In this document: piece after piece, positions 45,688-53,746 of the stretch | How the letters are laid out: the number at the start of each line of letters is the position of its first letter | Position numbering within the stretch: position 1 is the stretch's first letter | Assembly: GCA_965261925.1 (NCBI GenBank) | Contig: OZ253486.1 | Span: 496,001 to 560,000, forward strand | DNA length: 64,000 nt | DNA from: Bin87 sp965261925 | GTDB taxonomy: Bacteria > Chloroflexota > Dehalococcoidia > Lucifugimonadales > UBA3495 | Reading direction: 5' to 3' | The notes under the pieces: model-generated | Told to the model about the DNA's origin: nothing | Seen by the model: only the letters and a program-made list of their open reading frames with translations | Database searches by the model: none | Program-made: the position numbers and the translations under genes

Positions 45688-46755
45688 TTAGCCGCGCCAG
45701 ATCCGACGCATGCGGCGAACCGAGTCCAGCCGCGACTCCGCCAGGATATCCGCCGCCCGCGCGGTCGAAATCTCCTGCTTGCGGGACGTGGTCAGCACCG
45801 CCGACATCTGCTCGTAGATCCGTTCCGTTTGCTGGCGTGAGCGGTCCGGGTTGTACGGTTGGCCGATCTCGGCGGAGGCGTTGATGACGCCGCCGGCGTT
45901 GATCAGAAAGTCGGGTGCGTAGACGATGCCGCGCCGGTGCAACTCCTCGCCGTCTTCGGCCGTGGCCAGCTGGTTGTTCGCGCCGCCGGCTACGATGCTA
46001 CAGCGCAGGCGATCAATGGTCTGCGTGTTGATAACGCCACCCAGCGCGCAGGGCGCAAAGATGTCGCAGTCAATGTCGTAGATCTCGTCCGGCCCAACGA
46101 CCTTGACGCCCATTTGGCGGGCCCGGTCCAGCGCCATTTCGTTGATGTCCGTGGCGATGATCCGCACATCCTCCTCAATCAGGTGTTCAGCCGTGTGCGT
46201 CGCCACCTTGCCAAACCCCTGCATCGCGACGGTGCGCCCCCGCAGGTCGTCAGCGCCCCAGACGTCGGACGCGCAGGCCTTCATGCCCATGTAGATCCCC
46301 AGGCCGGTCATCACGGACGTGTCGCCGCTGCCGCCCAGGGTCACGTCGAGGCCCAACACGTGCTGCGTTTCCTGCCGGACTGCTTCCAGGTCCCGTCCCG
46401 TAGTGCCAACGTCGGTGGTGGTGAGATAGCGGCCGCCCAGCGTATCCACGAACCGGCCCCAGGCGCGCAGCAGGGCTTCGGTCTTGTCGGTGCGAGGATC
46501 GCCGATGATGACGCCCTTGCCGCCGCCCAGATGCAGGCCGGCCGCCGCCGACTTGTAGGTCATGGCGCGGGAGAGGTTGAGGGCGTCGGCGAGCGCTTCC
46601 TGTTCGGTGGCGTAGGGCCACATGCGCGTCCCGCCGCATGACGGGCCCAGGGTGGTGTCGTGGATCGCGATGATGCCCTTCAGGCCGGACTCCGGGTCGC
46701 TGTACATCGTCACCTGCTCGTGACCGCGGCCAACCATCGTATTCAGTACGTCCAT
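45688..46755 (-). CDS. Leu/Phe/Val dehydrogenase (Glu/Leu/Phe/Val dehydrogenase family)
   Basis: A 355-residue NAD-dependent amino-acid dehydrogenase that interconverts a branched-chain or aromatic amino acid and its 2-keto acid. It has the substrate region GPSCGGTRMWPY, the catalytic Lys segment MTYKSAAAGLHLGGGKGVII, the Rossmann motif VAMQGFGKVATHTAEHL, and FAPCALGGVIN, AGGANNQL and PDFLINAGGVIN in the second half. The start at 46755 has a strong CAGGAGGT upstream; the longer frame start lies in the promoter, where TATAAT is visible on the minus strand near 46797-46792. Confidence 0.93.
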   Translation of the reverse strand: MDVLNTMVGRGHEQVTMYSDPESGLKGIIAIHDTTLGPSCGGTRMWPYATEQEALADALNLSRAMTYKSAAAGLHLGGGKGVIIGDPRTDKTEALLRAWGRFVDTLGGRYLTTTDVGTTGRDLEAVRQETQHVLGLDVTLGGSGDTSVMTGLGIYMGMKACASDVWGADDLRGRTVAMQGFGKVATHTAEHLIEEDVRIIATDINEMALDRARQMGVKVVGPDEIYDIDCDIFAPCALGGVINTQTIDRLRCSIVAGGANNQLATAEDGEELHRRGIVYAPDFLINAGGVINASAEIGQPYNPDRSRQQTERIYEQMSAVLTTSRKQEISTARAADILAESRLDSVRRMRRIWRG

Positions 46756-46959
46756 GGTTTGCACCTCCTGCGAATATCTTCCGCTATATTCATTATATGA
46801 CATCGTCAGGGGAGACCCGATGGGAACCGGAGACGTTCGGCACAGATCCGGTGGTTGCCGAAACAGCCACAGTCGGATGCCCAGCGTGACGGTCTCGGCG
46901 CATCGCGCCGGTGCGAAGCCTTCAGGAAGCGCGGTGTCGTGGTGCGCCGCGTTGGGTTG

Positions 46960-48171
46960 CTACAGCGTGCGGACCCGGCCCAGAACGACGGCACCAATCA
47001 TGGCAAGAAACAGGCCGACGGCGCCCAGCACCAGGATGGCCATCGAAGCGGAGGTGGCATCGGCGAGCATTCCGACCAGGATGCTGGCGCCCGTCAAAAA
47101 CCCCCGCTCGTACGCCAGCACGCTCATTGTCCGGGCGCGAAACTGGTCCGGTACGACCGTCAGCACCACGGTGCCCTGGGTCGTGCGGTAATGAGACTGG
47201 AACAGTGACATCAGGGCGAGGAACACGAACGCTGCCGGCAGCCATGAAGAGTGCGAAAAAGCCATGGTGCAGATGGAACTGCACGCCGCCGTGATGAGCA
47301 GGATGTAACCCTTCCGGTTGGGCAGCCCGAAGGACGCGATAATCAGGGTGGAGAGCAGTCCGCCCACTCCGGTGACCGCCAGCAGGTAGCCGCCCATGTT
47401 GACATCGGCGTGCAGCACCTGGGCAGTGAACAGCGGCAACAGGAACCAGACGGGGTGCAAAATGGTGTTGGGGATCACCGACAGCGCCATGATCTGCAGC
47501 ATTTCGCGCTGCCGGCGCCACAGGTGCAGAATCCCCTCGCGGAAGTCAGCCAGCGGCGAGAAACCCCGGGAGGTTGAATTCGCCGCGGCGCCGCTGTAGC
47601 GCAACCTCAGCGTGAGCAGGAACAGCACCACCGCAATATACAGCGCTCCCTCCAGCGCAAAGTTCCAGAAATACCCCAGCCAGAAGATGAGCAACCCGCC
47701 GATGAACGGACCGAAAATGCGTGTTCCGGTGATGGTCAGTACGTTGATGGCATAGGCATTGCCCACCGCCTCCCGTGGCACACAGTTGGCCACCATGACC
47801 TGCTGCAACGGTTGGGTGACGGCCAGAAAGGCTCCGGAGATCAGCACGTAGGCGTAGGCATGCCAGGGACGGATCAATTCGCTGTCCGCCAGGAATGCGA
47901 ACGAAATGGCCAGCGCCGCGCCGCAAGCCTGCACCGCCATGGACAGTTTGCGCCGGTCCAGGCGGTCACCCAGCACGCCGGTGAGGGGACTTACGATCAG
48001 GCCGGGCAGGGTGTTGATCGCGCCCACCGAGACGACCAGCAGTCCGCCGATGTGCGAACCCTCCGACAGGTCTTTGACCAGCCAGCCCACGCTGAGCAAC
48101 TGCAGCCACGTGGCGGAGTTGGCGCAGAAGTTCGCGCACCATAGGAGCCGGAAGTCCCGGTACGCGAGCAA
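46960..48171 (-). CDS. MFS transporter (MFS_3/EntS-like)
   Basis: A 403-residue exporter-type MFS protein with 12 helices. YRDFRLLWCANFCANSATWL is the typical start, SPLTGVLGDRLDRRKL the motif-A loop, and a long cytoplasmic middle segment (GAAANSTSRGFSPLADFREG) links the halves. No ATG precedes the first helix; TTG 48171 is the only usable start in frame. It is similar in type to the protein at 62272. Cargo unknown. Confidence 0.88.
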   Translation of the reverse strand: MLAYRDFRLLWCANFCANSATWLQLLSVGWLVKDLSEGSHIGGLLVVSVGAINTLPGLIVSPLTGVLGDRLDRRKLSMAVQACGAALAISFAFLADSELIRPWHAYAYVLISGAFLAVTQPLQQVMVANCVPREAVGNAYAINVLTITGTRIFGPFIGGLLIFWLGYFWNFALEGALYIAVVLFLLTLRLRYSGAAANSTSRGFSPLADFREGILHLWRRQREMLQIMALSVIPNTILHPVWFLLPLFTAQVLHADVNMGGYLLAVTGVGGLLSTLIIASFGLPNRKGYILLITAACSSICTMAFSHSSWLPAAFVFLALMSLFQSHYRTTQGTVVLTVVPDQFRARTMSVLAYERGFLTGASILVGMLADATSASMAILVLGAVGLFLAMIGAVVLGRVRTL

Positions 48172-48612
48172 CGCGTCGACGGTGTGCAGCCGGGGTAAAC
48201 GACGTGAACGAGAAATGACCGGGCCTTTGGGCGATTGGTTTAGTGGTTACGAGACCACATTCGAACCGTTCCCAACCGGTCCGCTTGTCGGGCGCGGCGC
48301 CAGGCGGCAATTGTTGCCACCACGGGTCGCCACCAGAAACAGACAGGGGGCGTAGCGCCGAACTTTACCCGCCGCAGGATAGTGACCGTAGCGAGCCCGG
48401 TCAAGGGAAGGTGTTGCAGCGCGGTGGTCATGAAGCCAGGGGCCGAAGGCGGAGACCGGCAACACCGTGCGCGCCGGCGCGATTTGAACTCTGGCACCGA
48501 ACTCAGCACGGCTCGGGGGGCCCGCTAAAAAAGGCTGGGACGCAACATCACAGACGGTTGAGTGTCGGACGAACGCAAACGCTTTCGGCAAGGACCCGCA
48601 TTATGGCAACGA

Positions 48613-48865
48613 GATTGCCGCGCTGCGCTCGCAATGACAGTTTTGTTGGTGGCATGACCGGGGAGGGTGGTGTCAAATGGCAAGGCGGGTCGGTTGTGCC
48701 GGCTCGGGGTGGGTTGCGGCGACGGGATTGCCGCGCTGCGCTCGCAATGACAGTTTGGTTGGTGGTATGACCGGGGAGGGTGGTGTCAAATGGCAAGGCG
48801 GGTCGGTTGTGCCGGCTCGGGGTGGGTTGCGGCGACGGGATTGCCGCGCTGCGCTCGCAATGACA
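48613..48865. repeat. 113-bp tandem duplication bounded by REP repeats
   Basis: Two nearly identical 113-bp units (48613-48725 and 48726-48838), each starting with the REP core ATTGCCGCGCTGCGCTCGCA, followed by a third core at 48839-48865. The second unit contains the same start codons and frames as the first, producing false ORFs. The stretch 48172-48612 shows no gene I can support. Confidence 0.9.
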
Positions 48866-49079
48866 GGGGGATCGCTCGCAATGACAGGGGGATCGCTCGC
48901 AATGACAGGGGGATCGCTCGCAATGACAGGGGGATCGCTCGCAATGACAGGGGGATCGCTCGCAATGACAGGGGGATCGCTCGCAATGACAGGGGGATCG
49001 CTCGCAATGACAGGGGGATCGCTCGCAATGACAGGGGGATCGCTCGCAATGACAGGGGGATCGCTCGCAATGACAGGGG
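48855..49079. repeat. 21-bp tandem array, about ten copies, of a half-REP unit
   Basis: Repeated TCGCAATGACAGGGGGATCG plus C, directly continuing the third REP core. The unit length keeps a frame open (SLAMTGG or RAIPLSL repeats), but no protein family fits. No spacers, so not a CRISPR. Confidence 0.95.
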
Positions 49080-49108
49080 TAGGGTGGTTGTGCCGGCTCG
49101 GGGCGGGG

Positions 49109-49669
49109 TCAGCGGATGGGGCAGCAGGGGCAGCGGATGGGGTGGTCCTCGGTTCCGCTGGGGACGTGGAGGCCGAGGGCGCGACGGTATTGGCCCATGG
49201 TGGTCATGGGTGGGGGCTGCGGCTCGCGCCGGGAGGGGAGCTTGCCGGCTGCCCGGAGGGCTCGGAAGTCCGCGAGGCTGAGCGGGTTGGGGTCCTGGGC
49301 GATGGCCAGCGCCACTGCCTGATGTAGGCGCTGGACGCGACGACGGGCGCGGCGCAACAGGGCGCGGATGGCGGTGTCATCGCCGTTGGCCTCGGCCGCG
49401 GCAAGCATCGCGGGCAGGCGGTAAACCTCCCGGAAGGTGCGCAGGTGTCGATAGTCGATCTGGCTGCCGCGCACGAAGCCGCCCAGCACCGTGGTCATAC
49501 GGCGCCAGCTGTAGCTATCCTGGTGCGTGTGGACGGCGGCGGCGGTGGCGACATGGCTGGCCGCGCGGTGAATGGCGCGGGCGGCACGGTGGTAGTCGCC
49601 GGCCCGGACGTCACCGGTGACGTAGCCGAGGTAGAGTTGACTGCGGTCCAGGTGGTGGGCTGCGTTCAA
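49109..49669 (-). CDS. Conserved-looking protein of unknown function
   Basis: A 186-residue protein starting at TTG 49669, with AGGAG nine bases upstream and a stop codon just before that. Predicted mostly helical: HHLDRSQLYLGYVTGDVRAG and YHRAARAIHRAASHVATAAA in the first 45 residues resemble HEPN- or TPR-like helix pairs, followed by LRTFREVYRLPAMLAAAEAN and an Arg-rich helix. It is rich in Ala, Arg and His. The C-terminus ends in IRCPCCPIR at the edge of the repeat array. I do not recognise a family; the codon pattern and start signal support a real gene. Confidence 0.6.
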   Translation of the reverse strand: MNAAHHLDRSQLYLGYVTGDVRAGDYHRAARAIHRAASHVATAAAVHTHQDSYSWRRMTTVLGGFVRGSQIDYRHLRTFREVYRLPAMLAAAEANGDDTAIRALLRRARRRVQRLHQAVALAIAQDPNPLSLADFRALRAAGKLPSRREPQPPPMTTMGQYRRALGLHVPSGTEDHPIRCPCCPIR

Positions 49670-50128
49670 GGGCGCCGGCTCCTATGGGGGTTGTTTGCGG
49701 GTTGTTGAGTTGGTGGCCGGTGGTTGCTACCTCGCTACTGGTTGGTTCGGTTGTTGGATGGTTCAGCTTTGCCAGAGGGTTCAGGGTCGGTGTCAGCCCC
49801 GCGGCCGGGGGTTACGCAAGGATTTTTAACCACTGAATCCGTGGACGACCCGGGGGTCGTGCAGCACGCAGCGAGTGGATTATCGCTGTGTCGCCGAGAT
49901 GACCACGCCGCTGAGAAACGGGCGGGCGATGGTCGTCGGGACAGGGTTTGCGATTTGGTTCTGACGGGTTGGCCGCGAACGACCCTTAGACCTCTGGCGG
50001 TTGCTGATTTTTCACGTGATGAAGACAGTATAGGAACGTATGTTCGTTGCTGTCAAGAGGGTTCCGTTTGAAATTGCGTGGTATCTGATGTACTGTCGGC
50101 CTTGAATTTAGCACGGGGGCATTTTCAA
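49670..50128. other. Intergenic stretch, AT content rising
   Basis: About 460 bases between divergent genes. No conserved frame is seen; it may hold both promoters. Its composition shifts toward the lower GC of the following GIY-YIG gene. Confidence 0.6.
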
Positions 50129-50887
50129 ATGACCATGCTCGCTTCTGGGTTTTCGAGTGCCACGATTGAACAAATGGATCACTATGTGTATCGGTTGATA
50201 GACCCGCGTAACGGCGAAACCTTTTATGTGGGGAAGGGTCAGGGCAATAGGGTGTTTGCCCATGTTCAGGCCATACCCGCCGAAGACGAGAATGATGACA
50301 ATTTGGTGTCGGACCCCAAATATCAACGAATACGGGATATTCGAGGGGCAGGGCTGGAAATAATACACGTCATTCATCGTCACGGGATGACACGGCGGAC
50401 CGCGTTCGAGGTAGAAGCGGCATTGATTGACGCGTATCCAGGCTTGGTCAATCTACAAGCGGGACATGGCGCGAATGATCGTGGGAGTCGGCACGCTGAC
50501 GAGATCATCAAAGCTCATACCTTGGAGCCGTTTGAACTTGACCAATCGTTGATTCTCATCAATATCGCGGCTCTGTGGAATGTGCTCGATACCTATGATG
50601 CAACGCGGGTTGCGTGGAAGGTGGACCGGAGCCGCGTTGGGCGGTACAAGTTGGTATTAGGACATGCTCGCGGCATCGTCAGAGGGGCATATCGGCCTGA
50701 TAAATGGTTGCCAGCCACAACGGATAACTTCCCTTTGATGGACCACGACATGGAGGGACGTTGGGGATTCAACGGCAAGGCGGCCGAAGAGACCGTCTGG
50801 AATCGTTACGTTGGCAAGCGTGTCCCTGACGAGTACAGGCGAAAAGGGGCGGCGAACCCAATCCGCTACTGCGATTTCCCAAGATGA
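50129..50887 (+). CDS. GIY-YIG domain protein (LEM-3-like)
   Basis: A 252-residue protein whose first part is a GIY-YIG nuclease domain of the LEM-3-like type: HYVYRLIDPRNGETFYVGKG at about residues 17-36, with the two tyrosines of the motif pair in the strands YVYRL and FYVGKG, GNRVFAHVQ next, and the Glu of the catalytic set in AFEVEAALIDAYPGLVNLQ. The C-terminal half (WKVDRSRVGRYKLVLGHARG and GRWGFNGKAA) resembles a small-molecule or modified-base-binding fold. Starts at 50078, 50129 and 50174 are all possible; I chose 50129. GC is clearly lower than that of the core genes, which points to transfer. Confidence 0.75.
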   Translation: MTMLASGFSSATIEQMDHYVYRLIDPRNGETFYVGKGQGNRVFAHVQAIPAEDENDDNLVSDPKYQRIRDIRGAGLEIIHVIHRHGMTRRTAFEVEAALIDAYPGLVNLQAGHGANDRGSRHADEIIKAHTLEPFELDQSLILINIAALWNVLDTYDATRVAWKVDRSRVGRYKLVLGHARGIVRGAYRPDKWLPATTDNFPLMDHDMEGRWGFNGKAAEETVWNRYVGKRVPDEYRRKGAANPIRYCDFPR

Positions 50888-51051
50888 AAATCCGTAACAG
50901 GCATACGGGCGTTGGAGCAAATGAGAACCCCCGCCGGGGCAGTTTGGCGACGGCACGGCGACGGATGACGGAGACGCGGTATGAAGGGCGATGCTCCATT
51001 GGCGGCCACGCATTTTCGAACGGAACCGTCAAGAGGGGGTGTGTCGCTCGC

Positions 51052-51178
51052 GCGTACCCGCTTTGCACAATCCGTCATTGCGAGCGCAGCGTGGCAATCT
51101 CGCCGCTGGAGGGATCATCGCTCAATCCAACGAGATCGCCACGTCGCTGCGCTCCTCGCGATGACGAAGTGGGTACGC
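51052..51178. repeat. Composite palindromic element, copy B (127 bp)
   Basis: Same ends and order as copy A at 17808: GCGTACCC, GCTTTGCACAAT, REP core, unique middle with ATCGCTCAATCCAACGAGAT, inverted REP, GGGTACGC. It lacks the 21-bp amplification. Confidence 0.85.
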
Positions 51179-51229
51179 GTGAGGGGGCGTGTCGCTCGCG
51201 CGTTGGCGGGCTGGCCTTGCGGCGGCGAC

Positions 51230-51515
51230 GGATTGCCGCGCTGCGCTCGCAATGACAGGAGGATCGCTCGCAATGACAGTTTGGTTGGTGGCGATGGCAG
51301 CGGGGGTGGGATGTCAGGCTGACAAAGCGGGTGTGCGTGAGGGGTGTGGCGTTCACGCGCGTACCCGCGGCGCCATTGCTGCGGCTACGGGATTGCCGCG
51401 CTGCGCCCGCGATGACAATTGGATGGCTCGGGGTGCGCGTGGGCGTTGGGGCGTGGTTGGTTGGCGCTGGCGACGAGATTGCCGCGCTGCGCTCGCAATG
51501 ACAAGGAAAGGGCGC
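51230..51515. repeat. Cluster of REP-type repeats
   Basis: Cores at about 51233-51260, 51392-51418 and 51478-51504, plus extra half units (GATCGCTCGCAATGACAG near 51262; GCGCTCGCAATGACAA near 51510). No gene is supported between the GIY-YIG gene and the methyltransferase. Confidence 0.85.
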
Positions 51516-51559
51516 TCGCAATGACAATGGGAAGGGCGCTGGCGATGAACAGGGGGTGG

Positions 51560-53206
51560 TCAGACGAGGGTGTTCTGCTGGCCCTGGCTGCGGCGACGGC
51601 GGGGGGCCTGGCGGAAGGTCGCCGGGACTCCGCCGCGCGGGTAGGCGACGTTGTTGCCGGCGAGGAGCTCGTCGATGGTCAGGATCTGCACGCGGGGATG
51701 CTGCTGGTCGGGGAAATGCTCGGGGGTGTAGATGCCGGCGGACAGGGCGTCCTGGCGCATGGGTTCGGTGGACGGTTGCAGGGTGATGAACACGCCGATC
51801 TCGGCCTTCTCCCGTTCCATGTCGCCCTTGAGGGTGGCGATCATGCCGCGGTTGACGTGGCCGCTCTTGACCTGGACGATGATGCGCTTGGGCTTGCCGG
51901 TGTTGTCGTCGAAGAAGTTGATGTAGCCGTCGACGCCGGCGTCGGCCCCGCGGCGGCGGTCGTTGGCGGGGCGGGCGTCCACGAGGCCCAATGCCCACCA
52001 CTCGAACTGGTAGCGGTCCTGCTCGGCCAGGGCGGCGGCGCTGCCGGTGTCGGTGGGCTGGCCGACGATCTCGTAGGGTCGCAGGGCGTCGCCGAAACTG
52101 TCGTGAAGTCGGTGGCGGACCAGGGTGATGGCGAGGTGGGTGACGTCGATGCCGATCCAGCGGCGGTTGAGACGCTCGGCGGCGACGGTGGCGGTGCCGC
52201 AGCCGCAGAAGGGGTCGAGGACGACGTCGCCCTCGTTGCTGCTGGCGTTGATGATGCGCTCCAGCAGGGCTTCGGGCTTCTGGGTGGGGTAGCCGAGGCG
52301 TTCTTTAGGTTGCACATGCACGGGACTGAGGTCATCCCACCAATCTTGAAGTGGCTTTCCTTCTTTCTCGTCCAGATAAATCTTGTAGCGCGGCGTCCCA
52401 GTGCGGCTGTAAGCAATACGTCCCTCCCGGTCTAACCGTGCCATGTTCTCTTTTGAGAACGCCCAGTAACGTCCAGGCGGAGGGAGCTTACCTTTCCATT
52501 CGTAGCGGGTATCGCCGCCGGGTTTTGCAGCGTGCAACGGCTGGGTTTGGTACTGCCGACCGTCTGCGTCCGCGTATCGGTAAACCGAATCTATATATTG
52601 CTGATCGTAAGGAACGTATACAGTATTCCACTGTGGATTAGCACCCTTGGAATACATGAGGATAGTGTCGTGGATCCTACCCATGTGACGAGCACCCTGC
52701 TCGACATCGCTATGAGCACTCGTTCTTTTCCATACGATCTCGTTCCGATAATTCGCGTTGTTGAACACAGCATCCATTAGAAGCTTGAGATAGTGGCTGG
52801 CGGTGGGGTCGCAGTGGAGGTAGATGCTGCCGGTGGGTTTGAGGACGCGGTGGAGCTCGATCATGCGCTGGGCCATCATGGTGAGGTAGGCCATCATGTC
52901 GTTCTGGCCGAGGAACTGGCGCAGGGCGGAGAGAAGGCTGCCGACCTTGTCGGGGCCTCGGGTCACCACGTCCTGAAAGGCGATCTCCGATTCCCAGCCC
53001 CAGTGCCAGGTGTCCTCGAAGGCGGTGATCTGGGCGGCGGACTCCTCGCCGGAGCGCTCGCGGAAGAGGACGTTGTAGGTGGCGTTGGAGTTGAAGGGCG
53101 GGTCGAGGTAGATGAGGTCAACGGTTTCGTCGGCGACGTACTGCCGGAGGATGTCCAGGTTATCGCCGAAGTAGAGTCGGTTGGGAGTTGGGGAGGTGGT
53201 GGTCAT
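51560..53206 (-). CDS. Beta-class DNA methyltransferase fused to a C-terminal Mrr-like nuclease domain
   Basis: A 548-residue protein starting at ATG 53206 (the frame is open 47 codons further, but that part is REP sequence). The catalytic motif DPPF is at residues 35-38 (LIYLDPPFNS) and the SAM-binding motif DPFCGCGT is at about residue 331; this order defines the beta class, as in type III Mod proteins. After residue 390 comes a PD-(D/E)xK-type core: GADAGVDGYINF followed by RIIVQVKSG (about residues 415-445), the Mrr-like restriction pattern. A single chain could thus modify and cut DNA. It is surrounded by REP clusters and lies beside the GIY-YIG gene. Confidence 0.88.
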   Translation of the reverse strand: MTTTSPTPNRLYFGDNLDILRQYVADETVDLIYLDPPFNSNATYNVLFRERSGEESAAQITAFEDTWHWGWESEIAFQDVVTRGPDKVGSLLSALRQFLGQNDMMAYLTMMAQRMIELHRVLKPTGSIYLHCDPTASHYLKLLMDAVFNNANYRNEIVWKRTSAHSDVEQGARHMGRIHDTILMYSKGANPQWNTVYVPYDQQYIDSVYRYADADGRQYQTQPLHAAKPGGDTRYEWKGKLPPPGRYWAFSKENMARLDREGRIAYSRTGTPRYKIYLDEKEGKPLQDWWDDLSPVHVQPKERLGYPTQKPEALLERIINASSNEGDVVLDPFCGCGTATVAAERLNRRWIGIDVTHLAITLVRHRLHDSFGDALRPYEIVGQPTDTGSAAALAEQDRYQFEWWALGLVDARPANDRRRGADAGVDGYINFFDDNTGKPKRIIVQVKSGHVNRGMIATLKGDMEREKAEIGVFITLQPSTEPMRQDALSAGIYTPEHFPDQQHPRVQILTIDELLAGNNVAYPRGGVPATFRQAPRRRRSQGQQNTLV

Positions 53207-53249
53207 GGGTGCGGCTCCGTGGACGGGGTGGGTGTCTGCCCATGTTACT

Positions 53250-53420
53250 CCAACGAGATTGCCACGCTGCGGGGGTGATGACAGGAAAAGCGGGAGCGGT
53301 TGGGATTGCCGCGCTGCGTTCGCGATGACAGTTTGAGAAGGTCGCAATGACGTGGGGGCGCTCGCAATGACGTGGGGGGCGCTCGCAATGACAGATTGTG
53401 CAAAGTGGGTACGCGTGAGG
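53250..53420. repeat. Composite palindromic element, copy C (inverted, partial)
   Basis: REP cores near 53254-53282 and 53305-53333, followed by two or three half units GCGCTCGCAATGACGTGGGG, then ATTGTGCAAAGTGGGTACGC, which is the reverse complement of the left end of copies A and B. The opposite end is not recognisable. Confidence 0.75.
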
Positions 53421-53432
53421 CGGATGGGCGTG

Positions 53433-53461
53433 TTGCGCGGAATGGGAGCGGTTGCTAGAAT
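53433..53461 (+). promoter_or_regulatory. Sigma70-type promoter of the tRNA gene
   Basis: TTGCGC (53433-53438) and TAGAAT (53456-53461) are 17 bases apart; the mature tRNA starts at 53473. Confidence 0.6.
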
Positions 53462-53472
53462 GGTTGGGCCCT

Positions 53473-53546
53473 ACCGGCGTGGTGTAGTGGTAACGCATCG
53501 GTCTCCAAAACCGAAAACGAGGGTTCGATTCCTTCCGCCGGTGCCA
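53473..53546 (+). tRNA. trnW: tRNA-Trp (anticodon CCA)
   Basis: Acceptor arms ACCGGCG (53473-53479) and CGCCGGT (53536-53542) pair perfectly. The discriminator is G and CCA is encoded (53544-53546). The anticodon stem TCGGT/ACCGA encloses the loop CTCCAAA with anticodon CCA. The T arm GAGGG-TTCGATT-CCTTC is regular, with one G-T pair. Because UGA appears to encode Sec here, this normal CCA tRNA argues against general UGA-to-Trp reassignment. Confidence 0.95.
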
Positions 53547-53551
53547 AAATA

Positions 53552-53579
53552 TCCCCACTTTGAGTGGGGATTTTCTTTT
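53552..53579 (+). terminator. Rho-independent terminator of tRNA-Trp
   Basis: TCCCCACT pairs with AGTGGGGA across TTG, followed by TTTTCTTTT. Confidence 0.9.
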
Positions 53580-53746
53580 GGCAGCGTTCATTTTTCACTG
53601 TTTTTATCACCAGTGGTCGTGAAGCAGCCGCGAGCTGGCTAGCGTTGGAACGCGATGGAACGCTTGAAGGACGGCCGCGTACAGGGTCAAGCGGCCGTGG
53701 CCGCGCTATATTGGTTTCGGCGGTGCCAGGGGACTGTTCAAGAACC

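Noticed and set aside
48235..48300. tRNA-like string (GGTTTAGTGGTTACGAGACC, TTCGAACC)
   Set aside because: No acceptor stem or anticodon arm can be formed on either strand.
48677..49327. Long frame with SLAMTGG heptad repeats, and its minus-strand mirror with RAIPLSL repeats
   Set aside because: It is only the 21-bp DNA repeat kept open by its length; both strands and all arrays give similar low-complexity frames and no family fits.
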